A DNA stretch of 64,000 nt from the NCBI GenBank assembly GCA_965657575.1, contig CBFHOK010000005.1, positions 20,473 through 84,472 of the forward strand, read 5' to 3'. The translations under genes and the position numbers were made by a program. Source of the stretch: CAJXVY01 sp965657575. GTDB lineage: Bacteria > Actinomycetota > Actinomycetes > Actinomycetales > Microbacteriaceae. This document shows, one piece after another, positions 16,127-23,803 of the stretch (position 1 is the first letter of the stretch; each line of letters begins with the position of its first letter). The notes beneath the pieces were generated by a model, which ran no database searches, was not told the DNA's origin, and saw only the letters and a program-made list of their open reading frames with translations.

Positions 16127-16986
16127 TGGCTGAAGAGAAAAAGCCTGCAAAGGAAGAAGCCGCCAAAAAGGCACCGGCTAAGAAGCCAGCTGCTAAAGCT
16201 GAAGCAAAGCCTGCTGCCAAGAGCGCTCCTAAAACCACTGCAGCCAAGAAGCCTGCAGCAAAGACAGCAGCTAAGCCGGCTACCAAAGCAGCAGCTGAAA
16301 AGTCTGCAGCCAAGAAGCCAGCAGCGACCAAGGCCGCGAAGCCAGCAGCAAAAACCGAAGCTAAGCCAGCAGCAAAAACTGCAGCTAAGCCAGCAGCAAA
16401 AACCGAAGCTAAGCCAGCCGCAAAAACTGCAGCCAAGCCAGCAGCCAAGACCGCTGCAGCTAAGGCACCGGCAGCTAAGGCACCGGCTAAGGCAGCTACT
16501 AAAAGCACTGCTACTAAGGCTTCATCTGAATCAAAGCAGGAGAAGGTTTCAGTATTGAAGCTTCACCACCTGCGTCCAGCTCCTGGAGCGAAAACCGCTA
16601 AGACCCGTGTTGGTCGTGGTGAGGGATCGAAGGGAAAGACTGCAGGTCGTGGAACCAAGGGAACCAAGGCCCGTTACCAGATGCGTTTGGGCTTCGAAGG
16701 TGGTGGCGTGAACCTAGTTATGCGCACACCTAAGCTTCGTGGATTCAAAAACCCATTCAAGATTGAGTATCAGGTGGTAAACGTTCAGAAGCTGGCCGAC
16801 CTATTCCCAGAGGGTGGCAAGGTAACAGTTGATGATTTGGTTGCCAAGGGTGCAGTTCGCAAGGGCGAGCCTGTCAAGGTACTCGGCAATGGTGACATCT
16901 CGGTTAAGCTAGATGTTACTGTCGAAAAGGTTTCCCGCTCAGCCAAGGAGAAGATCGAGGCTGCCGGGGGATCTGTAAACGGCTAA
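16126..16986 (+). CDS. rplO: 50S ribosomal protein L15 with a 140-residue Ala/Lys/Pro-rich N-terminal extension
   Basis: Late-assembly large-subunit protein. 286 residues, twice the family length of about 145. The L15 core starts near residue 141 (VSVLKLHHLRPAPGAKTAKT, then RVGRGEGSKGKTAGRGTKG) and is complete. Residues 1-140 are almost only Ala, Lys, Pro, Thr and Glu, like a histone H1 tail, and include five 8-residue repeats of the type AKPAAKTE/A (16336-16455). An in-frame TTG at 16555-16557 (residue 144), with purine-rich AGGAGAAGG at 16538-16546, could start a canonical 143-residue L15, so two forms may be made. The extension could bind rRNA or DNA; nothing in the sequence decides this. 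Confidence 0.95.
   Translation: MAEEKKPAKEEAAKKAPAKKPAAKAEAKPAAKSAPKTTAAKKPAAKTAAKPATKAAAEKSAAKKPAATKAAKPAAKTEAKPAAKTAAKPAAKTEAKPAAKTAAKPAAKTAAAKAPAAKAPAKAATKSTATKASSESKQEKVSVLKLHHLRPAPGAKTAKTRVGRGEGSKGKTAGRGTKGTKARYQMRLGFEGGGVNLVMRTPKLRGFKNPFKIEYQVVNVQKLADLFPEGGKVTVDDLVAKGAVRKGEPVKVLGNGDISVKLDVTVEKVSRSAKEKIEAAGGSVNG
16336..16455 (+). repeat. Five tandem 24-bp repeats inside rplO
   Basis: Units start at 16336, 16360, 16384, 16408 and 16432. Each encodes AKPAAKT followed by E or A, alternating E, A, E, A, A. Differences between units are mostly synonymous third-position changes. The repeats lie in the lysine-rich extension of L15. Confidence 0.85.
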
Positions 16987-17004
16987 GCCGCGTAGGAGGC
17001 AATT

Positions 17005-18321
17005 TTGTTTAGCGCAATTTCAAGGGCTTTTAGAACCCCTGACCTTAGGAAAAAGCTGGCCTTTACACTGGCCCTGCTTGCAATCTTCCGCTTGGGTTCT
17101 TTTATCCCCGCACCTTTTGTCGATTACGGCAACGTTCAGGCATCACTTGCTCAGAACACAACAACCGGTGGACTTTACGAACTAGTGAACCTCTTTAGTG
17201 GAGGAGCGTTGCTGCAGTTGAGTATTTTTGCGCTAGGCATCATGCCTTATATCACCGCCTCAATTATCACCCAGTTGCTCAGGGTTGTTATCCCAAGGTT
17301 TGAAGCGCTTCACAAAGAAGGACCTCAGGGACAAGCGACCTTGACCCAGTACACCCGTTACCTAACCATCGCCCTTGCTATGTTGCAGGCGACAACTTTG
17401 GTGACTGTTGCAAGACAGGGTGCTCTGTTTGGATCAAACACTGGATTGCCACTACTAACCGATGACGGACCTCTAGCTATCTCATTGATTGTGATTACTA
17501 TGACCGCCGGTACTGGCTTGATTATGTGGTTGGGTGAGCTAATCACCGAGCGAGGTGTTGGTAATGGAATGTCACTTTTGATTTTCACCTCAATTGCAGC
17601 AACCTTCCCATCAGCACTGCTGCAGATTCTGCAGACAAGGCCTATCGAGATTTTCTTGATTGTGATGTTGGTTGGATTTGTTGTTGTGATGCTGGTTGTT
17701 TTGGTTGAGCAGTCTCAGCGAAGGATTCCAGTTCAGTATGCAAAGCGCATGGTTGGAAGAAGAAGCTACGGTGGTCAGGCCACCTACATCCCCATCAAGG
17801 TAAACACCGCTGGTGTTATACCAGTTATCTTTGCGTCCTCAATGCTTTACCTGCCAGCTCTTCTGGCGCAGTTCAACCAGCCAGATCCAGTAACTGGAGA
17901 ACTTCCTGGCTGGGTTAGTTGGGTGAGCCAGTATTTGACAACCGGTGACAATATTTTCTATGCCGCCGTTTACTTCTTGCTGATTGTTGGCTTTACCTAC
18001 TTCTACGTAAGCATTACCTTCAACCCCGAAGAGATCTCTGACAACATGAAGCGCTACGGAGGCTTCATTCCAGGTATTCGCGCCGGAAGACCAACCACCG
18101 AATTCCTGGACTACGTTTTGTCAAGGATCACTGCAGCGGGAGCAATCTACCTGGGTCTAATCGCCTTGATCCCACTTGTTGCCTTTGCAGCAATTGGAAC
18201 CAATCAGAACTTCCCCTTCGGAGGAACTTCGATTCTGATTATCGTTGGTGTTGGTTTGGCCACCGTCAAGCAGATCAGTGCTCAGATGGAGCAGCGAAAT
18301 TATGAGGGCCTATTGCGATGA
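17005..18321 (+). CDS. secY: Protein translocase subunit SecY
   Basis: Central channel of the Sec translocon in the cytoplasmic membrane. 438 residues, ten hydrophobic segments. The N-terminal FRTPDLRKKLAFTLALLAIF, the plug/TM2 segment GGALLQLSIFALGIMPYITA, and the cytosolic loop with RRIPVQYAKRMVGRRSYGG are diagnostic. TTG start with a strong AGGAGG site at 16994-16999. Last bases overlap adk (ATGA). Confidence 0.98.
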   Translation: MFSAISRAFRTPDLRKKLAFTLALLAIFRLGSFIPAPFVDYGNVQASLAQNTTTGGLYELVNLFSGGALLQLSIFALGIMPYITASIITQLLRVVIPRFEALHKEGPQGQATLTQYTRYLTIALAMLQATTLVTVARQGALFGSNTGLPLLTDDGPLAISLIVITMTAGTGLIMWLGELITERGVGNGMSLLIFTSIAATFPSALLQILQTRPIEIFLIVMLVGFVVVMLVVLVEQSQRRIPVQYAKRMVGRRSYGGQATYIPIKVNTAGVIPVIFASSMLYLPALLAQFNQPDPVTGELPGWVSWVSQYLTTGDNIFYAAVYFLLIVGFTYFYVSITFNPEEISDNMKRYGGFIPGIRAGRPTTEFLDYVLSRITAAGAIYLGLIALIPLVAFAAIGTNQNFPFGGTSILIIVGVGLATVKQISAQMEQRNYEGLLR

Positions 18322-18887
18322 GATTACTGATCATCGGACCCCCGGGGGCGGGGAAGGGAACTCAGTCGGTTTTGATAGCCGAGAAGCTGGGAATCCCTGC
18401 AATTTCTACCGGTGACATTTTCCGTTTCAATGTAAAAAACGAAACCGAGCTTGGCAAAAAAGCGAAATCCTATATGGATGCCGGAGAGTATGTTCCTGAC
18501 TCACTAACCAATGATTTAGTTCGTGATCGATTGAGTCACGATGATGCTTCAACCGGATTCCTATTGGACGGATACCCCAGAACTAAGGCCCAAGTTGAGA
18601 CACTGGACGAAATCCTAAACGATCAGAATCTTTCTCTGGACGGCGTAATTCTGCTCGAAGCAGATCAGGATGAGTTGGTTACTCGTCTAGCCAAGAGAGC
18701 TCAGGAGCAGGGTCGCACCGATGACAGCGAAGAGGTTATCCGCCATCGACTGAATTTGTATCTTGAGGAAACCGCTCCATTGGTTGATCTTTACTCAGAG
18801 CGTGGCATTTTGGCCCGGGTTGATGGTCTCGGCGAGATTGATGCGGTAACTGAGAGAATCGATGCCGCTATCGCAAGCTTCAGCTAA
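18318..18887 (+). CDS. adk: Adenylate kinase
   Basis: Interconverts ATP + AMP and 2 ADP. 189 residues, the short form in which the lid lacks the zinc-binding insertion. P-loop GPPGAGKGTQ is near the start, followed by the AMP-binding GDIFRFNVKNETELG and the DGYPRT motif. Coupled to secY and map by overlaps, as in most actinobacteria. Confidence 0.98.
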   Translation: MRLLIIGPPGAGKGTQSVLIAEKLGIPAISTGDIFRFNVKNETELGKKAKSYMDAGEYVPDSLTNDLVRDRLSHDDASTGFLLDGYPRTKAQVETLDEILNDQNLSLDGVILLEADQDELVTRLAKRAQEQGRTDDSEEVIRHRLNLYLEETAPLVDLYSERGILARVDGLGEIDAVTERIDAAIASFS

Positions 18888-19705
18888 TGCGTTCTAGTTT
18901 CACAAAGAAATCAGACGCTGATATTGCAGCAATGATTCCCGCAGGTCTTCTCACCGCCAAAGCCTTACAAAAAGTTCGGGAAGCTATCAAACCTGGTGTT
19001 ACCACCCTGGAATTAGACGCAATCGCTGAAGACACCATTAGGTCGGGTGGCGGGGTTCCAAACTTCCAACTTGTTCCTGGCTACAAACACACAATCTGCG
19101 TGTCCGTAAATGACGAGATAGTTCACGGGATTCCCACTGATAGGCAGTTGCAACCTGGAGATATCGTGAGCGTTGACTGCGGAGCTTTAGTTGACGGCTG
19201 GAATGGTGACCGGGCGATAACGGTGATTGTTCCCGGTGCTACAAATCCAGCCAGGCAGACGTTGAGTGATGTCACCTACGGTTCTCTTTGGGAGGGAATC
19301 GCAGCGCTTTATTTTGGTAAGCGATTGAATCACGTTGGTGTCGCAATTGAAGACTTTGTTGAGAAAAACAGTAATTTCGGCATCCTGGAGCAGTATGTGG
19401 GTCACGGAATTGGTCGATCAATGCATGAAGATCCACCGGTTTATAACTTTGGAGTCAGAGAGCGTCTTCCAAAGATTGTTCCTGGGCTGGTTGTTGCTAT
19501 TGAGCCGATGTTGACAGCTGGGTCTAATGAGACCTTTGTGGCAGAAGATGACTGGACGGTTAAGACAACTGACGCAAGCGACGGAGCCCACTGGGAGCAT
19601 TCAATCGCTGTTCACAGCAAGGGCTTGTGGGTATTGACCGCTGAAGATGGTGGCGAGAGCGAATTGGCCAAATTTGGAATCAAAGCTATTCCACCAAAAA
19701 GCTAG
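18887..19705 (+). CDS. map: Methionine aminopeptidase, type I
   Basis: Removes the initiator methionine from nascent proteins. 272 residues. Metal ligands are visible in order: Asp in VSVDCGALVDGWNGD, His in GHGIGRSMHEDPPV, and Glu in IEPMLTAG plus a final Glu in WEHSIAVH. The N-terminal zinc-finger extension seen in some forms is absent. Overlaps adk by one base (TAATG). Confidence 0.97.
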   Translation: MRSSFTKKSDADIAAMIPAGLLTAKALQKVREAIKPGVTTLELDAIAEDTIRSGGGVPNFQLVPGYKHTICVSVNDEIVHGIPTDRQLQPGDIVSVDCGALVDGWNGDRAITVIVPGATNPARQTLSDVTYGSLWEGIAALYFGKRLNHVGVAIEDFVEKNSNFGILEQYVGHGIGRSMHEDPPVYNFGVRERLPKIVPGLVVAIEPMLTAGSNETFVAEDDWTVKTTDASDGAHWEHSIAVHSKGLWVLTAEDGGESELAKFGIKAIPPKS

Positions 19706-19724
19706 ACAGTAGGCCCAGTTATTC

Positions 19725-19743
19725 GCTAAGCTTTTAGCTTGGC
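19725..19743 (+). terminator. Weak hairpin between map and infA
   Basis: 7-bp stem GCTAAGC/GCTTGGC (one G-U pair) around a TTTTA loop, 20 nt after the map stop. No uridine run follows, so termination would be inefficient or factor-dependent. The rest of the 118-base spacer shows no convincing promoter for infA. Confidence 0.35.
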
Positions 19744-19823
19744 TTGTGATGCATGCCTTCCACCCCATATTGAGGTTGTAGGAGTGTGTTGTTTGCCGAC
19801 CGGACTAGTGAATAAGTGAGGCT

Positions 19824-20045
19824 ATGGCCAACAAAGACGGCGTTATAGAGATCGAGGGTCAAATCGTTGAGGCTCTGCCGAATGCGATGTTTAAGGTCGA
19901 ATTGACCAATGGACACACCGTGTTGGCCCACATCTCTGGAAAAATGCGTCAGCATTACATCCGCATCCTCCCTGAGGACCGTGTGATTGTGGAGTTGAGC
20001 ACTTACGACCTAAACCGTGGCCGCATCATTTATCGCTATAAGTAA
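19824..20045 (+). CDS. infA: Translation initiation factor IF-1
   Basis: A-site-binding initiation factor with an OB fold. 73 residues, full length, with DGVIEIEGQIVEALPNAMFK and the C-terminal LSTYDLNRGRIIYRYK. Followed after 9 nt by rpmJ, the conserved infA-rpmJ-rpsM order. Confidence 0.98.
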   Translation: MANKDGVIEIEGQIVEALPNAMFKVELTNGHTVLAHISGKMRQHYIRILPEDRVIVELSTYDLNRGRIIYRYK

Positions 20046-20054
20046 GGAAAGACG

Positions 20055-20168
20055 ATGAAAGTAAACCCAAGCGTTAAAAAGATTTGTGACAGCTGCCGAG
20101 TCATCCGTCGTCACGGACGAGTGATGGTTATCTGCAGTAACCCCCGTCACAAGCAGCGCCAGGGCTAG
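20055..20168 (+). CDS. rpmJ: 50S ribosomal protein L36, zinc-binding form
   Basis: 37-residue protein starting MKVNPSVKKICDSCRVIRRH. The zinc ribbon is intact: Cys-x2-Cys at residues 11 and 14, then Cys27 and His32. It is therefore the C+ form rather than the zinc-free paralogue. AGGAAAG site just upstream. Short genes like this are easily missed. Confidence 0.96.
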   Translation: MKVNPSVKKICDSCRVIRRHGRVMVICSNPRHKQRQG

Positions 20169-20192
20169 TAACACCAGGGCAGCTCGTAAGAC

Positions 20193-20229
20193 CTCTCGAG
20201 AAGGCGAGAGCCTGATTAGCCAAATCAGG
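20193..20229 (+). promoter_or_regulatory. Two back-to-back hairpins in the rpmJ-rpsM spacer
   Basis: CTCTCG-AGAAGG-CGAGAG (20193-20210) is followed with no gap by CCTGATT-AGCCA-AATCAGG (20211-20229). The stems could stack coaxially. They lie 46 nt upstream of rpsM in a 106-base spacer without a gene. Role unknown; an mRNA control element for the alpha-operon genes is possible. Confidence 0.5.
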
Positions 20230-20274
20230 GTGAGCATGCCGAAGACCTTCCGTAGAAAATAGGAGAACATCCTC

Positions 20275-20652
20275 ATGGCACGTATAGCAGGAGTGGATAT
20301 CCCTCGCGAAAAGCGAGTTGAAATCTCACTAACTTATATCTTCGGCATTGGCCGTACTCGATCCACAGAAGCATTGACTGCTACTGGGATTGATAAAAAC
20401 ACCCGCGTGAAAGACCTAACTGATGACCAGTTGGTTGCCCTTCGTGATTACATCGAGGGAAACCTTAAGGTCGAGGGTGATCTAAGAAGAGAAGTTTCTT
20501 CCAACATTCGCCGCAAGGTTGAGATTGGAAGCTATCAGGGAATTCGCCACCGCAAGGGCTTGCCGGTTCGTGGTCAGCGAACCAAAACTAACGCTCGCGG
20601 TCGCAAGGGCCCGAAGCGCACAGTGGCCGGTAAGAAAAAGGCAACGCGCTAA
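20275..20652 (+). CDS. rpsM: 30S ribosomal protein S13
   Basis: Head protein that contacts the P-site tRNA and the large subunit. 125 residues with ARIAGVDIPREKRVEISLTY and the C-terminal basic segment RHRKGLPVRGQRTKTNARGR, both diagnostic. AGGAG site at 20261-20265. Confidence 0.98.
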   Translation: MARIAGVDIPREKRVEISLTYIFGIGRTRSTEALTATGIDKNTRVKDLTDDQLVALRDYIEGNLKVEGDLRREVSSNIRRKVEIGSYQGIRHRKGLPVRGQRTKTNARGRKGPKRTVAGKKKATR

Positions 20653-20677
20653 GCGTTAGAGAGAGGTAGATAGATTA

Positions 20678-21076
20678 ATGGCAGCTCCAAAATCCGCAGC
20701 GCGTAAGCCAAGGAAAAAAGACAAGAAGAATATCCCAGCCGGACAGGCTCATATTCGCAGCACCTTCAACAACACCATCATTTCCATCACCGACCCAACT
20801 GGTGCGGTAGTGGCTTGGAGTTCAAGTGGTGATGTTGGGTTCAAGGGAAGCAGAAAATCAACCCCATTTGCCGCGCAGATGGCAGCCGAGGCAGCAGCTC
20901 GCAAAGCTAGTGACCACGGTGTGAAGAAGGTTGATGTATTTGTGAAGGGACCAGGATCTGGTCGTGAGACCGCGATTCGTTCACTTCAGGCCGCAGGCCT
21001 GGAGGTTGGCTCAATCCAAGATGTGACACCACAGGCGCACAACGGGGTTCGTCCTCCAAAGCGTCGTCGCGTCTAA
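20678..21076 (+). CDS. rpsK: 30S ribosomal protein S11
   Basis: Platform protein near the E-site. 132 residues, with HIRSTFNNTIISITDPTGAV, the GFKGSRKSTPFAAQMAAE segment and the C-terminal PQAHNGVRPPKRRRV. The rpsD gene that often follows in other bacteria is not present; a 94-base spacer leads to rpoA. Confidence 0.98.
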   Translation: MAAPKSAARKPRKKDKKNIPAGQAHIRSTFNNTIISITDPTGAVVAWSSSGDVGFKGSRKSTPFAAQMAAEAAARKASDHGVKKVDVFVKGPGSGRETAIRSLQAAGLEVGSIQDVTPQAHNGVRPPKRRRV

Positions 21077-21090
21077 AACTTAAAAATTTA

Positions 21091-21153
21091 TCGCGGACGC
21101 CAGCCGCGAGAATAAAAGAATCAAATGGATAAGCGTCATATGGCGGATGCTTA
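21091..21153 (+). promoter_or_regulatory. Two hairpins in the rpsK-rpoA spacer
   Basis: TCGCGG-N7-CCGCGA (21091-21109) and TAAGCGTC-N8-GATGCTTA (21130-21153, one G-U pair), the second ending 17 nt before the rpoA start. Neither has a uridine run. They could tune rpoA expression relative to the ribosomal genes or be RNA processing sites. Confidence 0.4.
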
Positions 21154-21170
21154 GCTGAAAGGAAGTAAAA

Positions 21171-22154
21171 GTGCTAATTGCACAGAGACCAACCCTAAAT
21201 GAAGAAGTAATCGCAGATAATCGCTCAAGGTTCACCCTTGAGCCACTGGAACCAGGTTTTGGTTACACCCTCGGAAACTCAATGCGCAGGACTTTGCTCT
21301 CAAGCATTCCGGGTGCCGCTGTTACCAACATCCGTATTGCTGGAGTTCCTCACGAGTTTGCAACTGTTGAAGGTGTCAAGGAAGACGTTGTTGAAATAGT
21401 TCTAAACATCAAAGAACTCGTTGTTTCAAGTGAGCATGACGAGCCTGTTGTAGCTCACCTAACCAAGAGCGGTGCTGGTGCGGCTACCGCTGCTGACATT
21501 CAGGCACCGGCAGGTGTTGAAATCCACAACCCAGATTTGGTGATTGCAACACTGAACACCAAGGCAAAGCTGGAGATTGAGTTCACCATCGAGCGTGGAC
21601 GTGGTTATGTCTCCGCAGCTCAAAACCGCAACCCAGATGCAGAGGCCGGAGTAATTCCGATTGACAGCATCTACAGCCCAGTGTTGAAAGTTAGCTACCG
21701 CGTTGAGGCAACTCGTGCCGGTGAGTTTACAAACTTCGACAAGCTGGTTTTGGATGTTGAGACCAAGCACTCAATGGCTCCGAAGGATGCGGTTGCAAGT
21801 GCTGGTTCAACCTTGGTTGAGCTATTTGGTCTTGCCAAGAACCTAAACGAAGAAGCTGAAGGTATTGAAATTGGCCCAGCTCCAGTTGAGCAGCAGGAGA
21901 GTGGTGAACTAGCAACCCCGATTGAGGACCTCGATCTAACCGTTAGAAGCTACAACTGCCTAAAGCGTGAAGGAATCAACACCGTTAGCGAGCTAATCGC
22001 TCTAAGCGAGGACCAGCTGATGAACATTCGCAACTTCGGTTCAAAGAGTGTTGATGAGGTTCGCGACAAGCTAGCTGAGATGGGCTTGAAGTTCAAGGAT
22101 GCAGTTCCTGGCTTCGACAGCGCATACTTCTCAGGTTTTGAAGAAGATAACTAG
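21171..22154 (+). CDS. rpoA: DNA-directed RNA polymerase subunit alpha
   Basis: Scaffold for RNA polymerase assembly. 327 residues. The N-terminal domain has the conserved GFGYTLGNSMRRTLLSSIPG motif; the C-terminal domain, which contacts UP elements and activators, is marked by TVRSYNCLKREGINTVSELI and the helix-hairpin-helix MNIRNFGSKSVDEVRDKL. GTG start preceded by AAAGGAAG (21157-21164). Confidence 0.98.
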   Translation: MLIAQRPTLNEEVIADNRSRFTLEPLEPGFGYTLGNSMRRTLLSSIPGAAVTNIRIAGVPHEFATVEGVKEDVVEIVLNIKELVVSSEHDEPVVAHLTKSGAGAATAADIQAPAGVEIHNPDLVIATLNTKAKLEIEFTIERGRGYVSAAQNRNPDAEAGVIPIDSIYSPVLKVSYRVEATRAGEFTNFDKLVLDVETKHSMAPKDAVASAGSTLVELFGLAKNLNEEAEGIEIGPAPVEQQESGELATPIEDLDLTVRSYNCLKREGINTVSELIALSEDQLMNIRNFGSKSVDEVRDKLAEMGLKFKDAVPGFDSAYFSGFEEDN

Positions 22155-22184
22155 GCCGGATTTAGAAAGTCAAGGAGATAGACA

Positions 22185-22847
22185 ATGGCAAGCCCAACTA
22201 AGGGAGCAAGACTCGGTGGTGGTCCAGCACACGAGAGATTGATGCTGAACAACATGGCCAGTTCACTTTTCAAGCACCGCAGAATCACCACAACCGAGAC
22301 CAAGGCAAAGCGCCTTCGTCCAATTGCTGAGCGTTTGGTTACTTTCGCAAAGCGCGGTGATCTTCACGCTCGTCGCAAGGTTATGACTCAGATTCACGAC
22401 AAGACTGTCGTTCACGAGCTTTTCACAGAGATCGCTCCACTAATGGAGGGTCGCGAGGGTGGCTACACCAGAATTACAAAGCTCGGTTACCGCAAGGGCG
22501 ACAACGCCCCAATGGCAGTAATTGAATTGGTTCTGGAAAAGGTTGAGCCGAAGCCAAAAGCCAACAAGAAAAAAATTGAGAACACCGTAAAGGGAACCGA
22601 GGCTGCAGTAGTTGAAGAGCCTGAGGTAACCGAGGTGGCTGAAGAGGCAACAGAGCCTGAAGCGCAGCCAGAGGCAGTTCAGGAGCAGGCACCTGAGGCA
22701 CCAGCCGAGGAGACTCCGGCAGCTGAGGAAGCTCCTGCAGAGGAGACCCCAGTAGAGGAAGCTCCAGCTGAAGAGCCTGCTGCAGAGGAAGCCAAGGAAG
22801 AATCATCCGAGGAATCAGCTGAGGCTGACACTGAGGACAAGAAGTAG
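22185..22847 (+). CDS. rplQ: 50S ribosomal protein L17 with a 99-residue acidic C-terminal extension
   Basis: Large-subunit protein at the tunnel exit side. 220 residues; the family core of about 120 is complete (GARLGGGPAHERLMLNNMAS, then RITTTETKAKRLRPIAERLV). From residue 122 (nt 22548) the chain becomes low-complexity and strongly acidic, mainly Glu, Ala and Pro in short EEAPAEETP-like repeats. The tail is unlikely to fold alone. It is opposite in charge to the extension on L15. Spacing of 6 nt to truA. Confidence 0.96.
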   Translation: MASPTKGARLGGGPAHERLMLNNMASSLFKHRRITTTETKAKRLRPIAERLVTFAKRGDLHARRKVMTQIHDKTVVHELFTEIAPLMEGREGGYTRITKLGYRKGDNAPMAVIELVLEKVEPKPKANKKKIENTVKGTEAAVVEEPEVTEVAEEATEPEAQPEAVQEQAPEAPAEETPAAEEAPAEETPVEEAPAEEPAAEEAKEESSEESAEADTEDKK

Positions 22848-22853
22848 GAAGTT

Positions 22854-23687
22854 ATGACTGAGCCCGCCAGCATACCTGGCGGGTTTCGTCGTTTCCGGAT
22901 CGATCTCGCCTACGACGGCAGTGATTTTTTTGGTTGGGCGATTCAGCCTGGACTGCGGAGCATTGAAGGTGACCTAATTGGGGTTCTTGAAGTAATTTTC
23001 GGGCAATTGGAAAATGGCTTGAGGGTTGCCGGCAGGACTGACGCCGGGGTGCACGCTCTAGGTCAGGTGGTTCACGTCGATCTCAGTGACAATCAAGCGA
23101 AACGAATCAAATCAGGCTTACCCAAAAAACTGAATGCAATGCTTGCAAGGGATATCAGGGTTAGCTCAATAGTGGAAGCCCCGCAAGGGTTCCATGCCAG
23201 ATTTTCGGCAACAAGTCGTGAGTATAGGTATCGAATCAACCAATCGAAGTTTGAAAACCCTTTGACCGGCAGATATCAGCTTTGGCATAAGCACTCTTTG
23301 GATGCTGAGCTTATGCATGAGGCTGGACAGAAACTTATTGGGCTGCATGATTTTGCTGCGTTTTGCAAGCCGCGGGCAGGTTCAACCACTATCCGTGAGC
23401 TCAAAAAACTCAAAGTGAGTGAATCCAAAGAGGAAATTTTGGTTGATCTGCAAGCGGATGCCTTTTGTCACAACCAGGTGAGGTCAATTGTTGGAGCGCT
23501 GGTCGCGATTGGTGAGCGAAAGCTCAGTTCTGACCGTCTGATGGAGATTTTGAACCAAAAGAAGCGGGTCTCTGAATTCAAGGTGGTCGGACCAGAGGGT
23601 CTTACATTGAGGAAGGTGAACTACCCAAAGGATCACTTATTGGCCCGACAAGCCGAAAAGGCTAGAAATATGCGAATAGCGGAGTAG
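22854..23687 (+). CDS. truA: tRNA pseudouridine(38-40) synthase
   Basis: Isomerises uridines in the anticodon arm of tRNAs. 277 residues. The catalytic aspartate is Asp63 in RVAGRTDAGVHALGQ, and the N-terminal YDGSDFFGW motif is typical. The first codons (22862-22884) also form a terminator-like hairpin, and no other start codon lies between it and the conserved core, so the hairpin is inside the coding sequence. It follows rplQ as in many bacteria. Confidence 0.95.
   Translation: MTEPASIPGGFRRFRIDLAYDGSDFFGWAIQPGLRSIEGDLIGVLEVIFGQLENGLRVAGRTDAGVHALGQVVHVDLSDNQAKRIKSGLPKKLNAMLARDIRVSSIVEAPQGFHARFSATSREYRYRINQSKFENPLTGRYQLWHKHSLDAELMHEAGQKLIGLHDFAAFCKPRAGSTTIRELKKLKVSESKEEILVDLQADAFCHNQVRSIVGALVAIGERKLSSDRLMEILNQKKRVSEFKVVGPEGLTLRKVNYPKDHLLARQAEKARNMRIAE
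22863..22893 (+). terminator. Terminator-like hairpin overlapping the start of truA
   Basis: Perfect 8-bp stem CCCGCCAG/CTGGCGGG with loop CATAC (22863-22883), followed by TTTCGTCGTT. It lies 16 nt after the rplQ stop and 9 nt inside truA. Likely reduces read-through from the abundant ribosomal transcript into truA. The uridine run is interrupted, so only partial termination is expected. Confidence 0.55.
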
Positions 23688-23694
23688 TTTTTGG

Positions 23695-23724
23695 TTGACC
23701 ATGGGGGCAATCAAAGGCTAGTAT
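23695..23724 (+). promoter_or_regulatory. Promoter of rplM-rpsI
   Basis: TTGACC (23695-23700), 18-bp spacer, TAGTAT (23719-23724). This is the best sigma-70-type match in the window. It lies right after truA and about 80 nt before the rplM start, separating rplM-rpsI from the alpha-operon transcript. Confidence 0.7.
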
Positions 23725-23803
23725 TATCGTTTGGGTTTGGCGGGATTTGCCAACATCGATTCACATTGTGAATTACCTGTTTAGAGAACAAAAGGAATTT
23801 AGC

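Noticed and set aside
16116..16508. Open 130-codon frame on the minus strand rich in Ala
   Set aside because: It is the mirror of the Ala/Lys repeats of the L15 extension; no ribosome binding site or family resemblance.
19744..19823. Search for a promoter in front of infA
   Set aside because: TTGAGG, TTGTAG and TTGTTT hexamers do not pair with a TANNNT box at 16-18 bp; infA may be read from upstream.
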